Source: Isosphaeraceae bacterium EP7 (GTDB lineage: Bacteria; Planctomycetota; Planctomycetia; Isosphaerales; Isosphaeraceae). From it: a stretch of DNA of 64,000 nucleotides. Below the pieces are notes generated by a model. That model made no database searches and was not told the DNA's origin. It saw only the letters and a list, made by a program, of their open reading frames with translations. Made by a program: the position numbers and the translations under genes. The stretch spans positions 1,561,174 through 1,625,173 of the forward strand of contig CP151667.1 in NCBI GenBank assembly GCA_038400315.1. The letters run 5' to 3'. This document shows, one piece after another, positions 1 to 8,638 of this stretch. Positions within the stretch are counted from its first letter, which is position 1; the number at the start of each line of letters is the position of its first letter.

Positions 1-125
1 GCCGCGCGGCCCATCGCCTGCGATTCGACGACCGTCGAGCGGTGTCCGCGACGTGCCAGCTCGTAGGCGATCGACAGCCCGATCACCCCGCCGCCTACGA
101 TCACGACCTCAGTGGATTCGTCCAT
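1..125 (-). CDS. FAD-dependent oxidoreductase, N-terminal fragment (runs off the window edge)
   Basis: Only the first 41 codons are inside the window. They encode an N-terminal Rossmann dinucleotide-binding motif, EVVIVGGGVIGLSIAYELAR (GxGxxG), followed by a basic segment and a beta strand ending in an acidic residue (TVVES). This is the FAD-binding start of glycine-oxidase/DadA-like (DAO family) oxidoreductases. The substrate cannot be told from this fragment. The ATG at 125 overlaps the TAA stop of the upstream beta-propeller gene in the sequence TAATG, so the two are probably translationally coupled and co-transcribed. Confidence 0.8.
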   Translation of the reverse strand, partial: MDESTEVVIVGGGVIGLSIAYELARRGHRSTVVESQAMGRA

Positions 126-985
126 TACTTCCCGGCCCGCGCCCTGGCGGCCTGCCAGGTCGCTTCCTTGATTCGATAGACACCGCGAAATTCGCCCGCG
201 AGCAGCAGGTCGGCCCCGTCCCAGCTGATCGATTCGATCTGATCCAGGACGATGAATCGGAGCGACCTGTGCGGCGTCAGCGTGCCGTCGAGCCCGCGAT
301 CATAGACCCGCACTCCCCCCATCCAGCACACGGCCAGCCGTCGCCCGTCATCCGAGAGCGAGCAGCCGGTCGCCGCGTCCTCGAACCCTTCAAGCTTGCC
401 GAGCCTCACCGGGATCGCGGGCTTCGAGGGGCCGGTCGGGGTCATCGGGATCCTGAACAGGACCGCGTCGCGGCGGTCGAATTGCTTGGTGATCAGGATG
501 ATCGAGGTGCCGTCGAGGTAGAAGGCTTCGGCATCGAAGCGATTCTTCTTGCCGCCGTCGAATGCGTAGTGGATCGCCTCGCGGACGGGCAGGGGGCCTT
601 CGGGGGCGGGCAGGGCGGGGTCGGGCTCGTCGATACGATAGATGGCACGATTCGCCAGGGCTCCGCCGTTGTTGCCGATGTCGCCGATCCAGATCGATCC
701 GCGGTCGTCGACGATCAGCTCTTCCCAGTCGACATTCGGCGCTTCGACGGCATATTCGCGGATCAAGGACCCGTCGGCCCGCACGGCGAAGAGGGCCGGG
801 GGGTTGCCCGAGTCATTGATAACCCAGAAGACCCCGGGGTGACGGCGGCTGCGGGCCAGGCCCGAGGCCTCGCGGATGGCCGGGTGTTTCAGGGTCCCGG
901 CGCGTTCGAGCTTGACCTTGTCATCGGCGACGCCCGGCGAAGCGACCAGGGCCAGCCAGACTGCTGTGACTGCCGTCGTATTCAA
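125..985 (-). CDS. Secreted beta-propeller-like protein, function unknown
   Basis: Predicted 286-residue exported protein. After a hydrophobic leader (TAVTAVWLALVASPGVA, then DDK) come repeated propeller-like blades with short Gly/Asp turns: ASGLARS, FWVINDSG, WEELIVDDRGSIWIGDIGN, ISWDGADLLLAGEFRGVYRI. This resembles SdiA-regulated, esterase-like or phytase-like propellers, but no catalytic motif is clear. The frame has no ATG or GTG at its 5' end. The start is placed on TTG at 985, preceded by GGGGAAGA, and an upstream TTG at 1060 is possible. Its stop overlaps the start of the FAD oxidoreductase gene. A role as a periplasmic substrate-sensing or ligand-binding propeller is inference. Confidence 0.65.
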   Translation of the reverse strand: MNTTAVTAVWLALVASPGVADDKVKLERAGTLKHPAIREASGLARSRRHPGVFWVINDSGNPPALFAVRADGSLIREYAVEAPNVDWEELIVDDRGSIWIGDIGNNGGALANRAIYRIDEPDPALPAPEGPLPVREAIHYAFDGGKKNRFDAEAFYLDGTSIILITKQFDRRDAVLFRIPMTPTGPSKPAIPVRLGKLEGFEDAATGCSLSDDGRRLAVCWMGGVRVYDRGLDGTLTPHRSLRFIVLDQIESISWDGADLLLAGEFRGVYRIKEATWQAARARAGK

Positions 986-1217
986 CGATTCTTCCCCTCG
1001 ACGCCTGGCGCCGGATGACGCCCCTCCGCTATCAGACCCAATCTGATGAGTCCCGGTCAACCGAGCCCCGTCGGCTGGCCCTTGTGGGCGGCCCTTCGAG
1101 CGGTCACATTGGGGGCGACTCCGGCCGGATCGGACCGGACTTCCTCAACGATGCGCAGGTCGACATCCCATGGAAAGCCCGCAAGTCCGCCCCGGTCTCG
1201 TCAAGGACGAAGGACCG

Positions 1218-1448
1218 ATGACCCGCGTGGTGGCGTTCTTCTATAACGCCGCCCAGGGGAACGTCACGATCCAGATGCTCGCGGCCATCGGCATCCCCAG
1301 CGACAAGCTCGGAGTGACGCCGCCCGAGAAGATCGAGACCGGCCAGGGGATGCTGCTCTCGATCCCCTGCCCGGACGAGAAGAAGCTGCAAGCCGTCGAG
1401 AAGCTCTGCCGCCAGCAGGGGGCTGAAGTCCACCGCCAGCGCCGCTGA
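1218..1448 (+). CDS. Small conserved-looking hypothetical protein (76 aa)
   Basis: A 76-residue soluble protein that begins MTRVVAFFYNAAQ and ends with the basic tail VHRQRR. The start at 1218 is preceded by AAGGA at good spacing, whereas the frame extension upstream lacks a ribosome binding site. It has one alternating beta strand (RVVAFFY), an LLSIPCP segment and a C-terminal amphipathic helix (KKLQAVEKLCRQQ). This could be a compact alpha/beta fold such as a small ACT-like or ferredoxin-like domain. I do not recognise the family. It stands alone between a minus-strand gene pair and the DUF1080 gene. Confidence 0.6.
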   Translation: MTRVVAFFYNAAQGNVTIQMLAAIGIPSDKLGVTPPEKIETGQGMLLSIPCPDEKKLQAVEKLCRQQGAEVHRQRR

Positions 1449-1554
1449 GGGAGAGGGAGGCGAGACTCTGGCGGGGGGGCTTCGCGCCTGCTACGATCCG
1501 GCCCGCCAAGCCCGGATGACCCCGCCCCAACTCCCCCCTCCCGAGAGGACTGCG

Positions 1555-2394
1555 ATGCGTCTGCCCAAGCCCCTGGCGGCCCTCGGCACCTGCCTGGCCG
1601 CCCTCATCCCGCTCTGCGCCCTGGCCGACTCGCCGGCCGTTCCCGACTACGCCAAGAACCCGCCCAAGGTCGAGTCGGGCCCGCCGGTCTTCGCCTTCAA
1701 CGGCAAGGACCTGACGGGCTTCTACCCCTACACCCACAAGAACAAGTTCGCCGATCCGGACAAGGTCTTCACCGTGGTGGACGGCCAGATCAGGATCTCG
1801 GGCGAAGACTTCGGCGGCCTGGCCACCGGCGGCAACTTCAGCGATTACCACCTCGTCACCGAGTGGCGTTGGGGGACCAAGACGTGGCCTCCCCGAGTCA
1901 AAGCTTCGCGCGACTCGGGCATCCTGCTCCATTGCGTCGGCGCCGATGGCGCGGTCGGCGGGCACTGGATGGAATCCCAGGAGTGCCAGATCATCGAGGG
2001 GGGCGTCGGCGACTTCATCGTCGTCGCGGGCAAGAACAAGCCGAACATGACCTGCGAGGCGCGGCTCGGGCCCGACAAGCAGCTCTACTTCGAAAAGGGG
2101 GCGCCCCCCGTCACCCGCGACGCGGGCCGCATCAACTGGTGGGGCCGAGACCCCGCCTGGACCGACACGCTGGGCATCCGCGGCAAGCGCGACGTCGAGA
2201 AGCCGACGGGCGAGTGGAATCGACTGGAAGTGATCTGCGATGGCGGCAATATTTCCGTGATCCTCAACGGATTGCTGGTCAACCAGGCGAGCAAGTCGAG
2301 CCACACCGAGGGGAAGCTCCAGTTCCAGTCGGAAGGGGCAGAGCTGTTCTTCCGCAAGATCGAGATCAGGCCGCTGATCAAGCCGACGAAGTGA
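1555..2394 (+). CDS. Secreted DUF1080 family protein (3-keto-disaccharide hydrolase-like)
   Basis: Predicted 279-residue exported protein with a basic n-region and Ala/Leu-rich signal peptide (MRLPKPLAALGTCLAALIPLCALA). The mature part has the DUF1080 hallmarks: an early FNGKDLTGFYPY, the SGILLHC strand, ESQECQIIEGGVGDF, then EWNRLEVICDGG and a terminal LQFQSEGAELFFRKIEI. DUF1080 domains adopt a concanavalin/LamG-like jelly roll. Some hydrolyse 3-keto-glycosides formed during oxidative sugar breakdown, and they are greatly expanded in planctomycetes. The substrate here is unknown. The ATG at 1555 is chosen because an earlier in-frame start at 1516 would bury the signal peptide. Confidence 0.85.
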   Translation: MRLPKPLAALGTCLAALIPLCALADSPAVPDYAKNPPKVESGPPVFAFNGKDLTGFYPYTHKNKFADPDKVFTVVDGQIRISGEDFGGLATGGNFSDYHLVTEWRWGTKTWPPRVKASRDSGILLHCVGADGAVGGHWMESQECQIIEGGVGDFIVVAGKNKPNMTCEARLGPDKQLYFEKGAPPVTRDAGRINWWGRDPAWTDTLGIRGKRDVEKPTGEWNRLEVICDGGNISVILNGLLVNQASKSSHTEGKLQFQSEGAELFFRKIEIRPLIKPTK

Positions 2395-2499
2395 GCGGCG
2401 AGGGATGAAATTGAGGGGATGTGGTCCCAATCGGCCTCCACGGGCGTACAATCTAGGGCGTGCCCACGCATGTCCGGCCCGGGTCGAGAGCACGTCGAC

Positions 2500-4143
2500 A
2501 TGACCCATCCCCTCCGCATCTTCGGCCTGGCGATTGCGACCCTCCTGGGTTCGTCATCGCAGGTGCATGCCCAGGTCGAGGGAAACAACCCGGCGATTGG
2601 CCGCGGCGTGGCCTTCCTGCGAGGTCGCGCGTCGGGCGGCATGCAGGTGGGCGAGTCGGCCCTGATGGCCTTGGCCCTGATCAAGGCCGAGGTCCCGCCC
2701 GGCGATGCCGCGCTCGGCCTGCTCATCTCCAAGATCATGACCCGCTTCCCGGGCGGCGGCAGTTATGACCCCGAGCGACGCGGCGGGCATGACATCTACG
2801 AGGCGGGCGTGGTCACCCTGGCGCTGGTGAACCACGACCCCAAGGCCCACAAGCCCCTCATCAAGGCCGTGGCCGAATACCTGATGTCGAAGCAGAAGCC
2901 CAACGGGTCGTGGGACTACGACGCGCGGACCGCCGGCGACACGTCGATCAGCCAGTACGCGGTGCTCGGGCTCTGGGAGGCCGAGAATGCCGGCGTCGAC
3001 GTCAGCCCCGAGGTCTGGGACCGGGCGGCGCAGTGGTATCTGTCGGTGCAGAGCCCGATCGGCAGCTGGAACTATCACCGGGACGACGGCGCCTCGCCCG
3101 AGACCGTCTCGATGACCGCCGCGGGCCTGGGCAGCCTGCTCATCTGCCAGCGTCAGCTCAACCTGCACCGCCAGTTCGCCAGCGTCTCCAACCCGCTGCT
3201 CATCCCCTTGAACCCGATCGGCTCGGGCGGACGGAACCTGCTGTACAAGCCGACGACCTCCAACCCGCGCATCAGCCAGGCCGTGGCCCGGGGGATCAAC
3301 TGGATCGGCCGGAACTTCTTCATCGGCGGCGATGCACGCACCGGCATGTCCCGCTATTACGCCCTCTACGGCGTGGAGCGGCTGGCCGCCCTGAGCGATC
3401 GCAAGATGATCGGATCGATCGACTGGTATGCGATGGGCGAGCGGTACATCCTGTCCGCGCAGAAGCCCGACGGCGGCTGGACGGACCGGTTTGGCGACGA
3501 GGCCGAGTCCTCCTGGGCATTGCTGTTCATGACCAAGTCGACCGCCAAGTCGATCAAGGCGGTCGAGGTCCGACGGCTGGGGGCCGGGACGCTGCTCGGC
3601 GGCCGTGGCCTGCCCAAGGATCTCTCCAACCTGACCGTCGCGGGCGGGCGTGTCGTCGTCAGGCCGATGAACGGGGCGGTCGAGGGGATGCTCGCCGTTC
3701 TGGAAGACCCCCGCGCCACCGATGCCGACGCGGCACTGGCCGGACTGGTCACACGCTACCGGACCGAAGGACCCTCGGCCCTGAAGCCGCAGCGTGATCG
3801 ATTCCTCAAGCTCATCGGCGACCGAGATCCGGGTGTCCGCAGGGTCGCGGCCTGGGGGCTGGCGCGGATGGGAGAAATCGACCTGGCGCCGAGCTTGATC
3901 TCGGCACTGAACGACCCCGATGACGCCGTGGTGGGCGAGGCCCGAGCGGGCCTGCAACTGCTCAGCCGCAAGCCCGAAGGCCTCGGCCCGCCGATTCCCC
4001 CCACGGCCGAGCAGCGAGCGGCGGCCGTCAAGGCCTGGGGCGACTGGTATCGATCGACCCGGCCGATCAGCCTGGACGATGAAGAGGAGCAGAAGAAGCC
4101 TCAGGCCCCCGCCGCCAAGACCGATGCGAGGGCCACGCCATGA
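2500..4143 (+). CDS. Exported terpene-cyclase-fold (QW repeat) protein with C-terminal HEAT repeats
   Basis: Predicted 547-residue exported protein with signal peptide MTHPLRIFGLAIATLLGSSSQ ending VHAQ. Residues about 25-330 contain alpha/alpha-barrel repeats of the prenyltransferase/squalene-cyclase superfamily with QW-type motifs (KQKPNGSWDY, QSPIGSWNY, AQKPDGGWTD). Residues about 400-500 are HEAT-like (DRDPGVRRVAAWGLARMGE, LNDPDDAVVGEARAGL), followed by a charged Pro/Ala tail. I see no DxDD acid motif of squalene-hopene cyclases, so this is probably a scaffold and not a cyclase. It is the first gene of a five-gene plus-strand run; its TGA overlaps the next ATG (ATGA). A TACAAT lies 48 bases upstream of the start. 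Confidence 0.8.
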   Translation: MTHPLRIFGLAIATLLGSSSQVHAQVEGNNPAIGRGVAFLRGRASGGMQVGESALMALALIKAEVPPGDAALGLLISKIMTRFPGGGSYDPERRGGHDIYEAGVVTLALVNHDPKAHKPLIKAVAEYLMSKQKPNGSWDYDARTAGDTSISQYAVLGLWEAENAGVDVSPEVWDRAAQWYLSVQSPIGSWNYHRDDGASPETVSMTAAGLGSLLICQRQLNLHRQFASVSNPLLIPLNPIGSGGRNLLYKPTTSNPRISQAVARGINWIGRNFFIGGDARTGMSRYYALYGVERLAALSDRKMIGSIDWYAMGERYILSAQKPDGGWTDRFGDEAESSWALLFMTKSTAKSIKAVEVRRLGAGTLLGGRGLPKDLSNLTVAGGRVVVRPMNGAVEGMLAVLEDPRATDADAALAGLVTRYRTEGPSALKPQRDRFLKLIGDRDPGVRRVAAWGLARMGEIDLAPSLISALNDPDDAVVGEARAGLQLLSRKPEGLGPPIPPTAEQRAAAVKAWGDWYRSTRPISLDDEEEQKKPQAPAAKTDARATP

Positions 4144-5087
4144 GCGCCTCGATTGCGTCACCGACGGGGAAGGTCCCCGCGCGGGTCGATCCCAGGGTCA
4201 GGGGCGAGTCGGACTTCGACCGCGTCAGCTCGATGCTGATGGCCGTCGTCGTCGGCACCAGTCTGGTGGTCGGCTGGCTCTTTCTCGTCTACCTGACAAA
4301 CCAGGGGTACAACGGCCGGGTCGCGGCCCCGCTGGAGATCGTCGATGTGTTCGGCGGAGGCGGCGGGAGCCCTGACGGCACGCCCGGCTCGACCGAGTCG
4401 ATCGACGTGCCGGGCGCCGAGGCGGGGGCCGTGGCGTCGAACAACGAGGAAGTGGCCGCCGACTTCGAAGAGCCCTCGGTGATGAACACGCCCGCGGCGA
4501 TGCTCGACGCCGTGTCCGAGGCGGGCGAGAGCCTGGCCGAGGTCGACCTGGGCGCGGTGATGCCCAACGGCGGCGCCGTGGCCAGCGGCAAGAGGTCATC
4601 GAAGCTCGGCACCGGAGGCCCCGGCCTAGGCTTCGGGCCCGGAGACGGCGGAGTCCCGCGCGAGCAGCGATGGAGCATCCTCTACAACCCCGGTCAGACC
4701 GCCGAGGAATATGCCCGCCAGCTCGACGGACTCGGGGTGGAACTCGCGGTAGTCTCGGGCAAGCAGATGCTTTACGCCTCGGGGCTCTCGTCGGACAAGC
4801 CCAGGGTCCGCAGCGGATCGGGCCAGGGGGACGACCGGCTCTACTTCCTCTGGCAGGGCCAGGGGCGCAAAGGTTCCGACGTCGCCTTGCTGAAGAAGGC
4901 CGGCATCGACCCCGGCGAGATGCCCCTGTTCCATTTCTACCCGAAGGGTGTCGAACAGACCCTGGCCCAGCTCGAAGTCAGATACAAAGGGCGCCAACCC
5001 ATCGAGATCCGGATGACCCGGTTCAATGTCGTGCCCAAGGGTGACGGCTACGGCTTCGACGTGATGGCCCAGGATTTACTCCGCTGA
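4140..5087 (+). CDS. Single-pass membrane protein of the envelope operon, function unknown
   Basis: A 315-residue protein with a short cytoplasmic N-terminus, one transmembrane helix at about residues 32-52 (MLMAVVVGTSLVVGWLFLVYL), a low-complexity Gly/Ala/Glu-rich stalk (about 65-175) and a compact C-terminal domain (about 178-315) starting QRWSILYNPGQTAEEYARQL. The C-terminal domain is mixed alpha/beta with FLWQGQGRKGSDVALLKKAG and ends in a beta-rich FDVMAQDLL. The layout resembles TonB- or ExbD-like periplasm-projecting proteins, but I do not recognise the domain. Translation is coupled to the upstream gene by a 4-base overlap, and a 67-base gap separates it from the FHA/PQQ gene. Confidence 0.75.
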   Translation: MSASIASPTGKVPARVDPRVRGESDFDRVSSMLMAVVVGTSLVVGWLFLVYLTNQGYNGRVAAPLEIVDVFGGGGGSPDGTPGSTESIDVPGAEAGAVASNNEEVAADFEEPSVMNTPAAMLDAVSEAGESLAEVDLGAVMPNGGAVASGKRSSKLGTGGPGLGFGPGDGGVPREQRWSILYNPGQTAEEYARQLDGLGVELAVVSGKQMLYASGLSSDKPRVRSGSGQGDDRLYFLWQGQGRKGSDVALLKKAGIDPGEMPLFHFYPKGVEQTLAQLEVRYKGRQPIEIRMTRFNVVPKGDGYGFDVMAQDLLR

Positions 5088-5154
5088 GAGACGCCGCGGC
5101 GGGCCGGCGATCCCCGCTCGATCGAATCCCCTCGACCCAGGACCGGAACCCTGC

Positions 5155-8100
5155 ATGGCGACGCTCGAAGTGCACGACGGCCGCGGAGGTGTAAGGCGGG
5201 AGGCGATCTCCCGCGAGAGCACGCTCCTGTTCGGGACAAGCCCGAAGTGCGACATCGTGCTCGAAGGCGAGGGGATCGAGCCCATCCACGGGCGGATCCG
5301 CTGGAAGGGGAGCCGGTTCAAGGTCGACGCCTCGCCCGATTGCCCGCCCATCGAGGTCAACGGCAAGCTCCTCACCTCGTCCAGCCTGCGGAAAGGGGAC
5401 GAGGTCCGGGTCGGCAACTGCCGGATCTTCCTGATCCGCGACGATGCCCAGCCCGCCGCCGACGAGCCGACGATTGTCCAGGCCCCGCCCACGGCCCGAA
5501 CGCCGAAGTCGGGCACCCTGAAGGCGGCCAGGGCTAAGGCCGTCGCCAGGAAGGCCGTCCAGGCGAGTCGCCCTTCGAAGCTCGATAGCCCGGATTGGTT
5601 CGAGGCGCTGGGAGTCGCCCCTTCCAAGCAGGTCGTCGAGCAGGAGTTCGTCCCCGAGCCCAGGCGAGAAACGCTCTCGGCTCGCCTGTTGCGGAAGTTC
5701 CCGCTCGAACGCCTCACGTCATGGATTCCCCGAGACGACACCCCGGGTCGAGAAGAGATCGCTCGCTCCCCGCTGATCCTTGGTCTCGCCGCGTCGATCG
5801 TCGCGCTGACTTTACTTGGCTGGGCGCTGTATGGCGTCATCGTACGCACGACGGCGAACAACCTGTTCCTTCAGGCGATCGAGGACTACGACGGTGGGAA
5901 CTATCGCAACGCGGCGGATAAGTTCGATCGGTTCCTCGCCGCGAACAAGACCGATTCCAGGGCCGGACGCGCGACGGTGATGAGCGCGCTCTCCGGTGTC
6001 CGCCAGTTCGCCTCGGGCGCCGCCCCGTCGTGGTCCAACGCCGTGACCGCGGCGCGGGAGATGGTGGGGAAGGTCGGCGAGGTTCCCGCCTACCGCGATT
6101 ACAATGTGGAACTGGGCGAACTGGTGGTGGCCGCGACCGAGGGGCTGGCCGACCGCGCCAAGGTCTCCGGCGACCCCGCAGGCCTGGCCGAGGCCGAGGC
6201 CGCCCTCCAGCTCCACCGATCGATCGCGGGCGAGGCGACCGACGCTCAGCTCAACCGGTCGCGGGCGCCCGCCAAGTTGGCCGACGCCCGAGCCGCCGTC
6301 GCCAAGGCCCAGGCCCGACTCTCGACGCTGGCGGCGATGGATGCCGCCATCAAAGCTTCTTCACCCGACGGCGCATACGACGCCCGCGATGCGCTCGTGG
6401 CCGCCTATTCCGACCTCGCCGGCGACCGGTCGCTGATCGAGCGGCTGACGAAGGCGAACGACCTGATCCGCGCCGCGGCGAAGTTCGACCCGTCGCGGCG
6501 TCCCGCCGAGAGCCAGCCCGGCATCGAGCCGCTCGGCCCGCCGACCACCCTCGTCCTCCGATCTCCGCCCGCCGCGGCGCCGCCGGACACGCCGACGCCT
6601 CCGATGGTCTTCGCGCTCGCCGATGGCTTCGCGTTCGGCCTGGATGCCAGGTCCGGCACGCCGCTCTGGCAGGTCCCCGTCGGGCTTTCGAGCCCCTTCA
6701 GGCCGCAACTGATCCCCGGCGATGAAAGTTCGGTCCTGGCCTTCGATTCCCGCCACGACGAGCTGCTGAGGCTGGAAGCACGCACCGGCAAGCTGCTCTG
6801 GCGCCAGCCCATGGGCGAGCCGATCGTCGCGCCCCCACTGGTGCTCGGCGACCAGATGGTGCAGGCGATGCCCGGCGGAACCTTGGTGGTGCTGGACCTG
6901 GGAAGCGGGGAAGTGCGCGGCACGTTATCACTGAATCGGCCGCTCGCGGGGGTCGTCGCGGCCGACGAGGCGGGCCAGTTCTTTTATGTGCCGGGCGACG
7001 AGGCGACCCTGTTCGTCGTAGCCCGCGACCCGATGGCCTGCACCTCGGTGGAATACCTGGGCCACGACTCGGGGACCATCCCGTGTCCCCCGGCACGCAT
7101 CGGCCGCTATCTGGTCGTCACCGAGAACCAGGGGATCGACGCGGGCCGCTGGCGGGTCTTCGTGCTGGAACAGGACGGCGCGAGGCCCAGGCCGGTGCAG
7201 ACCGTGCCGCTCGCCGGCTGGGGCTGGGGCACCCCCGCGTCGTCGGGCTCGGTGATCTGGGGCGTCAGCGACCGCGCCGGAACGGTGGCGTATTCGCTGG
7301 GCCCTTATGAGTCCAAGGCACCGTTCACTCCCGTTGCACGGCTTGCCCCCGACGCCGAGTCGTCGGGCCCGGCCTACGCACTGGCCACGACCGATCGGGA
7401 CGTTCTGATCGCGTCGGGCCGTTCGACTCGCTTGACGCTCGACCCAGAGCGTGCCGCCCTGGCCAATGCCTGGACGCTGGGCGAGGCGGGCCCGGCGCTC
7501 GCGCCGCCTCAGCTCTCCGGCTCGCTCCTGATCCTCACCCAGAAGTACACCGAAGCTCAGGGTGTCGCCCTCTGGGGAGTCGATCCCGCCTCGGGAGCCG
7601 TGCGCTGGAAGACGATCCTCGGCTCTGCCTGGCCTCTACCTCCCACGGCCATGCCCGACCGCGCGGCGATCGGTGTGGTCGACGTCCGCGGCAAGCTGGC
7701 CCCGCTGGCCTCGGAACGGCTGCACGCCGGCGGCTTCATCGAGCGTCCCCTGCCGCAGCCCGGCACGTTCCGGTTGCCCGCAGGCGAGCTGGCCCGAGTC
7801 GAGGTCGCCGGCAGCGTGATCCTGGTGCCTCGCGGCCAGGTGGATGATGTGCTCGTCGAGGACGTGGCGGGCGACCCCAGGAAATTGGCCCTGCCCACCC
7901 CGCTGGCCGCAACTCCGCTGGCCTGGGGCGACGGCCTGCTGGTGCCCGGTGTCGATGGCCTGGTCTACTGGATCGACCCCAAGACAGGCGCCTCGCGGGC
8001 AGAGCCCCTGGTGCCGACCTTCAATCGCTCCAGCCCGACCCGCTGGCTCGCCCCGGTCGCGCTTGAGGACGGCTCGGTCGTCCTGGCGGATGCGTCGGGC

Positions 8101-8619
8101 AAGCTCCGCAAGCTCGAGCTGCCCAAGGGACCGGCACCCAGGCTTGTCGCGTCGCAGGAGGTCTCGCTCGATCAACCCCTGGTGGCCGACCCCGCATCGA
8201 CGGGCACCTCGATCGTCGTGGCGACGGCCGACGGCCGGGTCCGCTCGCTCTCGGGTCGTGACTTCAGCCCCTCGGGCGCCTGGCCAATCGAAGCACGACG
8301 GGTCGTCGGCCCGGTTGCGGTCGACGGGCACGTCTTCGTGGCCGACGCCGCGGGAAACCTCCTGCTGATCGGGCCCGACGGTCGTCGGCTCTGGAGCCAG
8401 CGGCTGCGCGAGTCATCCGCCGCGGGGCCTCCCTCGATCCGCGAGGGCCAGATCTCCGTGGTCGGCCGCGACGGCGCCGTCAGCCGGTTTGCGCTCGCCG
8501 ACGGCACGCCCATCGATCGCCGCGAGCTTGGCGTCGTCCCAGTCGGCGGCCCGATCCCGCTCGTCGATGGCGTCGTGTTGCCGACCGGCCTTGGCACCTT
8601 GCAGCTCATTCGACCTTGA
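5155..8619 (+). CDS. FHA-like / transmembrane / PQQ-type beta-propeller protein
   Basis: A large 1154-residue membrane protein. Residues about 15-95 form an FHA-like sandwich (LLFGTSPKCDIVLEGEG, then PIHGRIRW, GDEVRVGNCRIFLI). A Lys/Ala/Pro-rich linker follows, then one transmembrane helix at about 205-229 (LILGLAASIVALTLLGWALY), a helical TPR-like region (about 235-440; QAIEDYDGGNYRNAADKFDRFLA) and PQQ/BamB-type propeller blades from about 485 to the end (FAFGLDARSGTPLWQVPV, LLRLEARTGKLLWRQP, VYWIDPKTGASRAEP). A cytoplasmic FHA domain with a periplasmic propeller suits a protein linking cytoplasmic phosphoprotein signals to envelope assembly. Residues that usually bind phosphothreonine look substituted. 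It sits 20 bases before the next gene. Confidence 0.82.
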   Translation: MATLEVHDGRGGVRREAISRESTLLFGTSPKCDIVLEGEGIEPIHGRIRWKGSRFKVDASPDCPPIEVNGKLLTSSSLRKGDEVRVGNCRIFLIRDDAQPAADEPTIVQAPPTARTPKSGTLKAARAKAVARKAVQASRPSKLDSPDWFEALGVAPSKQVVEQEFVPEPRRETLSARLLRKFPLERLTSWIPRDDTPGREEIARSPLILGLAASIVALTLLGWALYGVIVRTTANNLFLQAIEDYDGGNYRNAADKFDRFLAANKTDSRAGRATVMSALSGVRQFASGAAPSWSNAVTAAREMVGKVGEVPAYRDYNVELGELVVAATEGLADRAKVSGDPAGLAEAEAALQLHRSIAGEATDAQLNRSRAPAKLADARAAVAKAQARLSTLAAMDAAIKASSPDGAYDARDALVAAYSDLAGDRSLIERLTKANDLIRAAAKFDPSRRPAESQPGIEPLGPPTTLVLRSPPAAAPPDTPTPPMVFALADGFAFGLDARSGTPLWQVPVGLSSPFRPQLIPGDESSVLAFDSRHDELLRLEARTGKLLWRQPMGEPIVAPPLVLGDQMVQAMPGGTLVVLDLGSGEVRGTLSLNRPLAGVVAADEAGQFFYVPGDEATLFVVARDPMACTSVEYLGHDSGTIPCPPARIGRYLVVTENQGIDAGRWRVFVLEQDGARPRPVQTVPLAGWGWGTPASSGSVIWGVSDRAGTVAYSLGPYESKAPFTPVARLAPDAESSGPAYALATTDRDVLIASGRSTRLTLDPERAALANAWTLGEAGPALAPPQLSGSLLILTQKYTEAQGVALWGVDPASGAVRWKTILGSAWPLPPTAMPDRAAIGVVDVRGKLAPLASERLHAGGFIERPLPQPGTFRLPAGELARVEVAGSVILVPRGQVDDVLVEDVAGDPRKLALPTPLAATPLAWGDGLLVPGVDGLVYWIDPKTGASRAEPLVPTFNRSSPTRWLAPVALEDGSVVLADASGKLRKLELPKGPAPRLVASQEVSLDQPLVADPASTGTSIVVATADGRVRSLSGRDFSPSGAWPIEARRVVGPVAVDGHVFVADAAGNLLLIGPDGRRLWSQRLRESSAAGPPSIREGQISVVGRDGAVSRFALADGTPIDRRELGVVPVGGPIPLVDGVVLPTGLGTLQLIRP

Positions 8620-8638
8620 TCCGAACGGGGCCGGCCTC

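Noticed and set aside
2554-4161. Long open frame antisense to the terpene-cyclase-fold gene
   Set aside because: Same reason; residues are those of reversed GC-rich codons.
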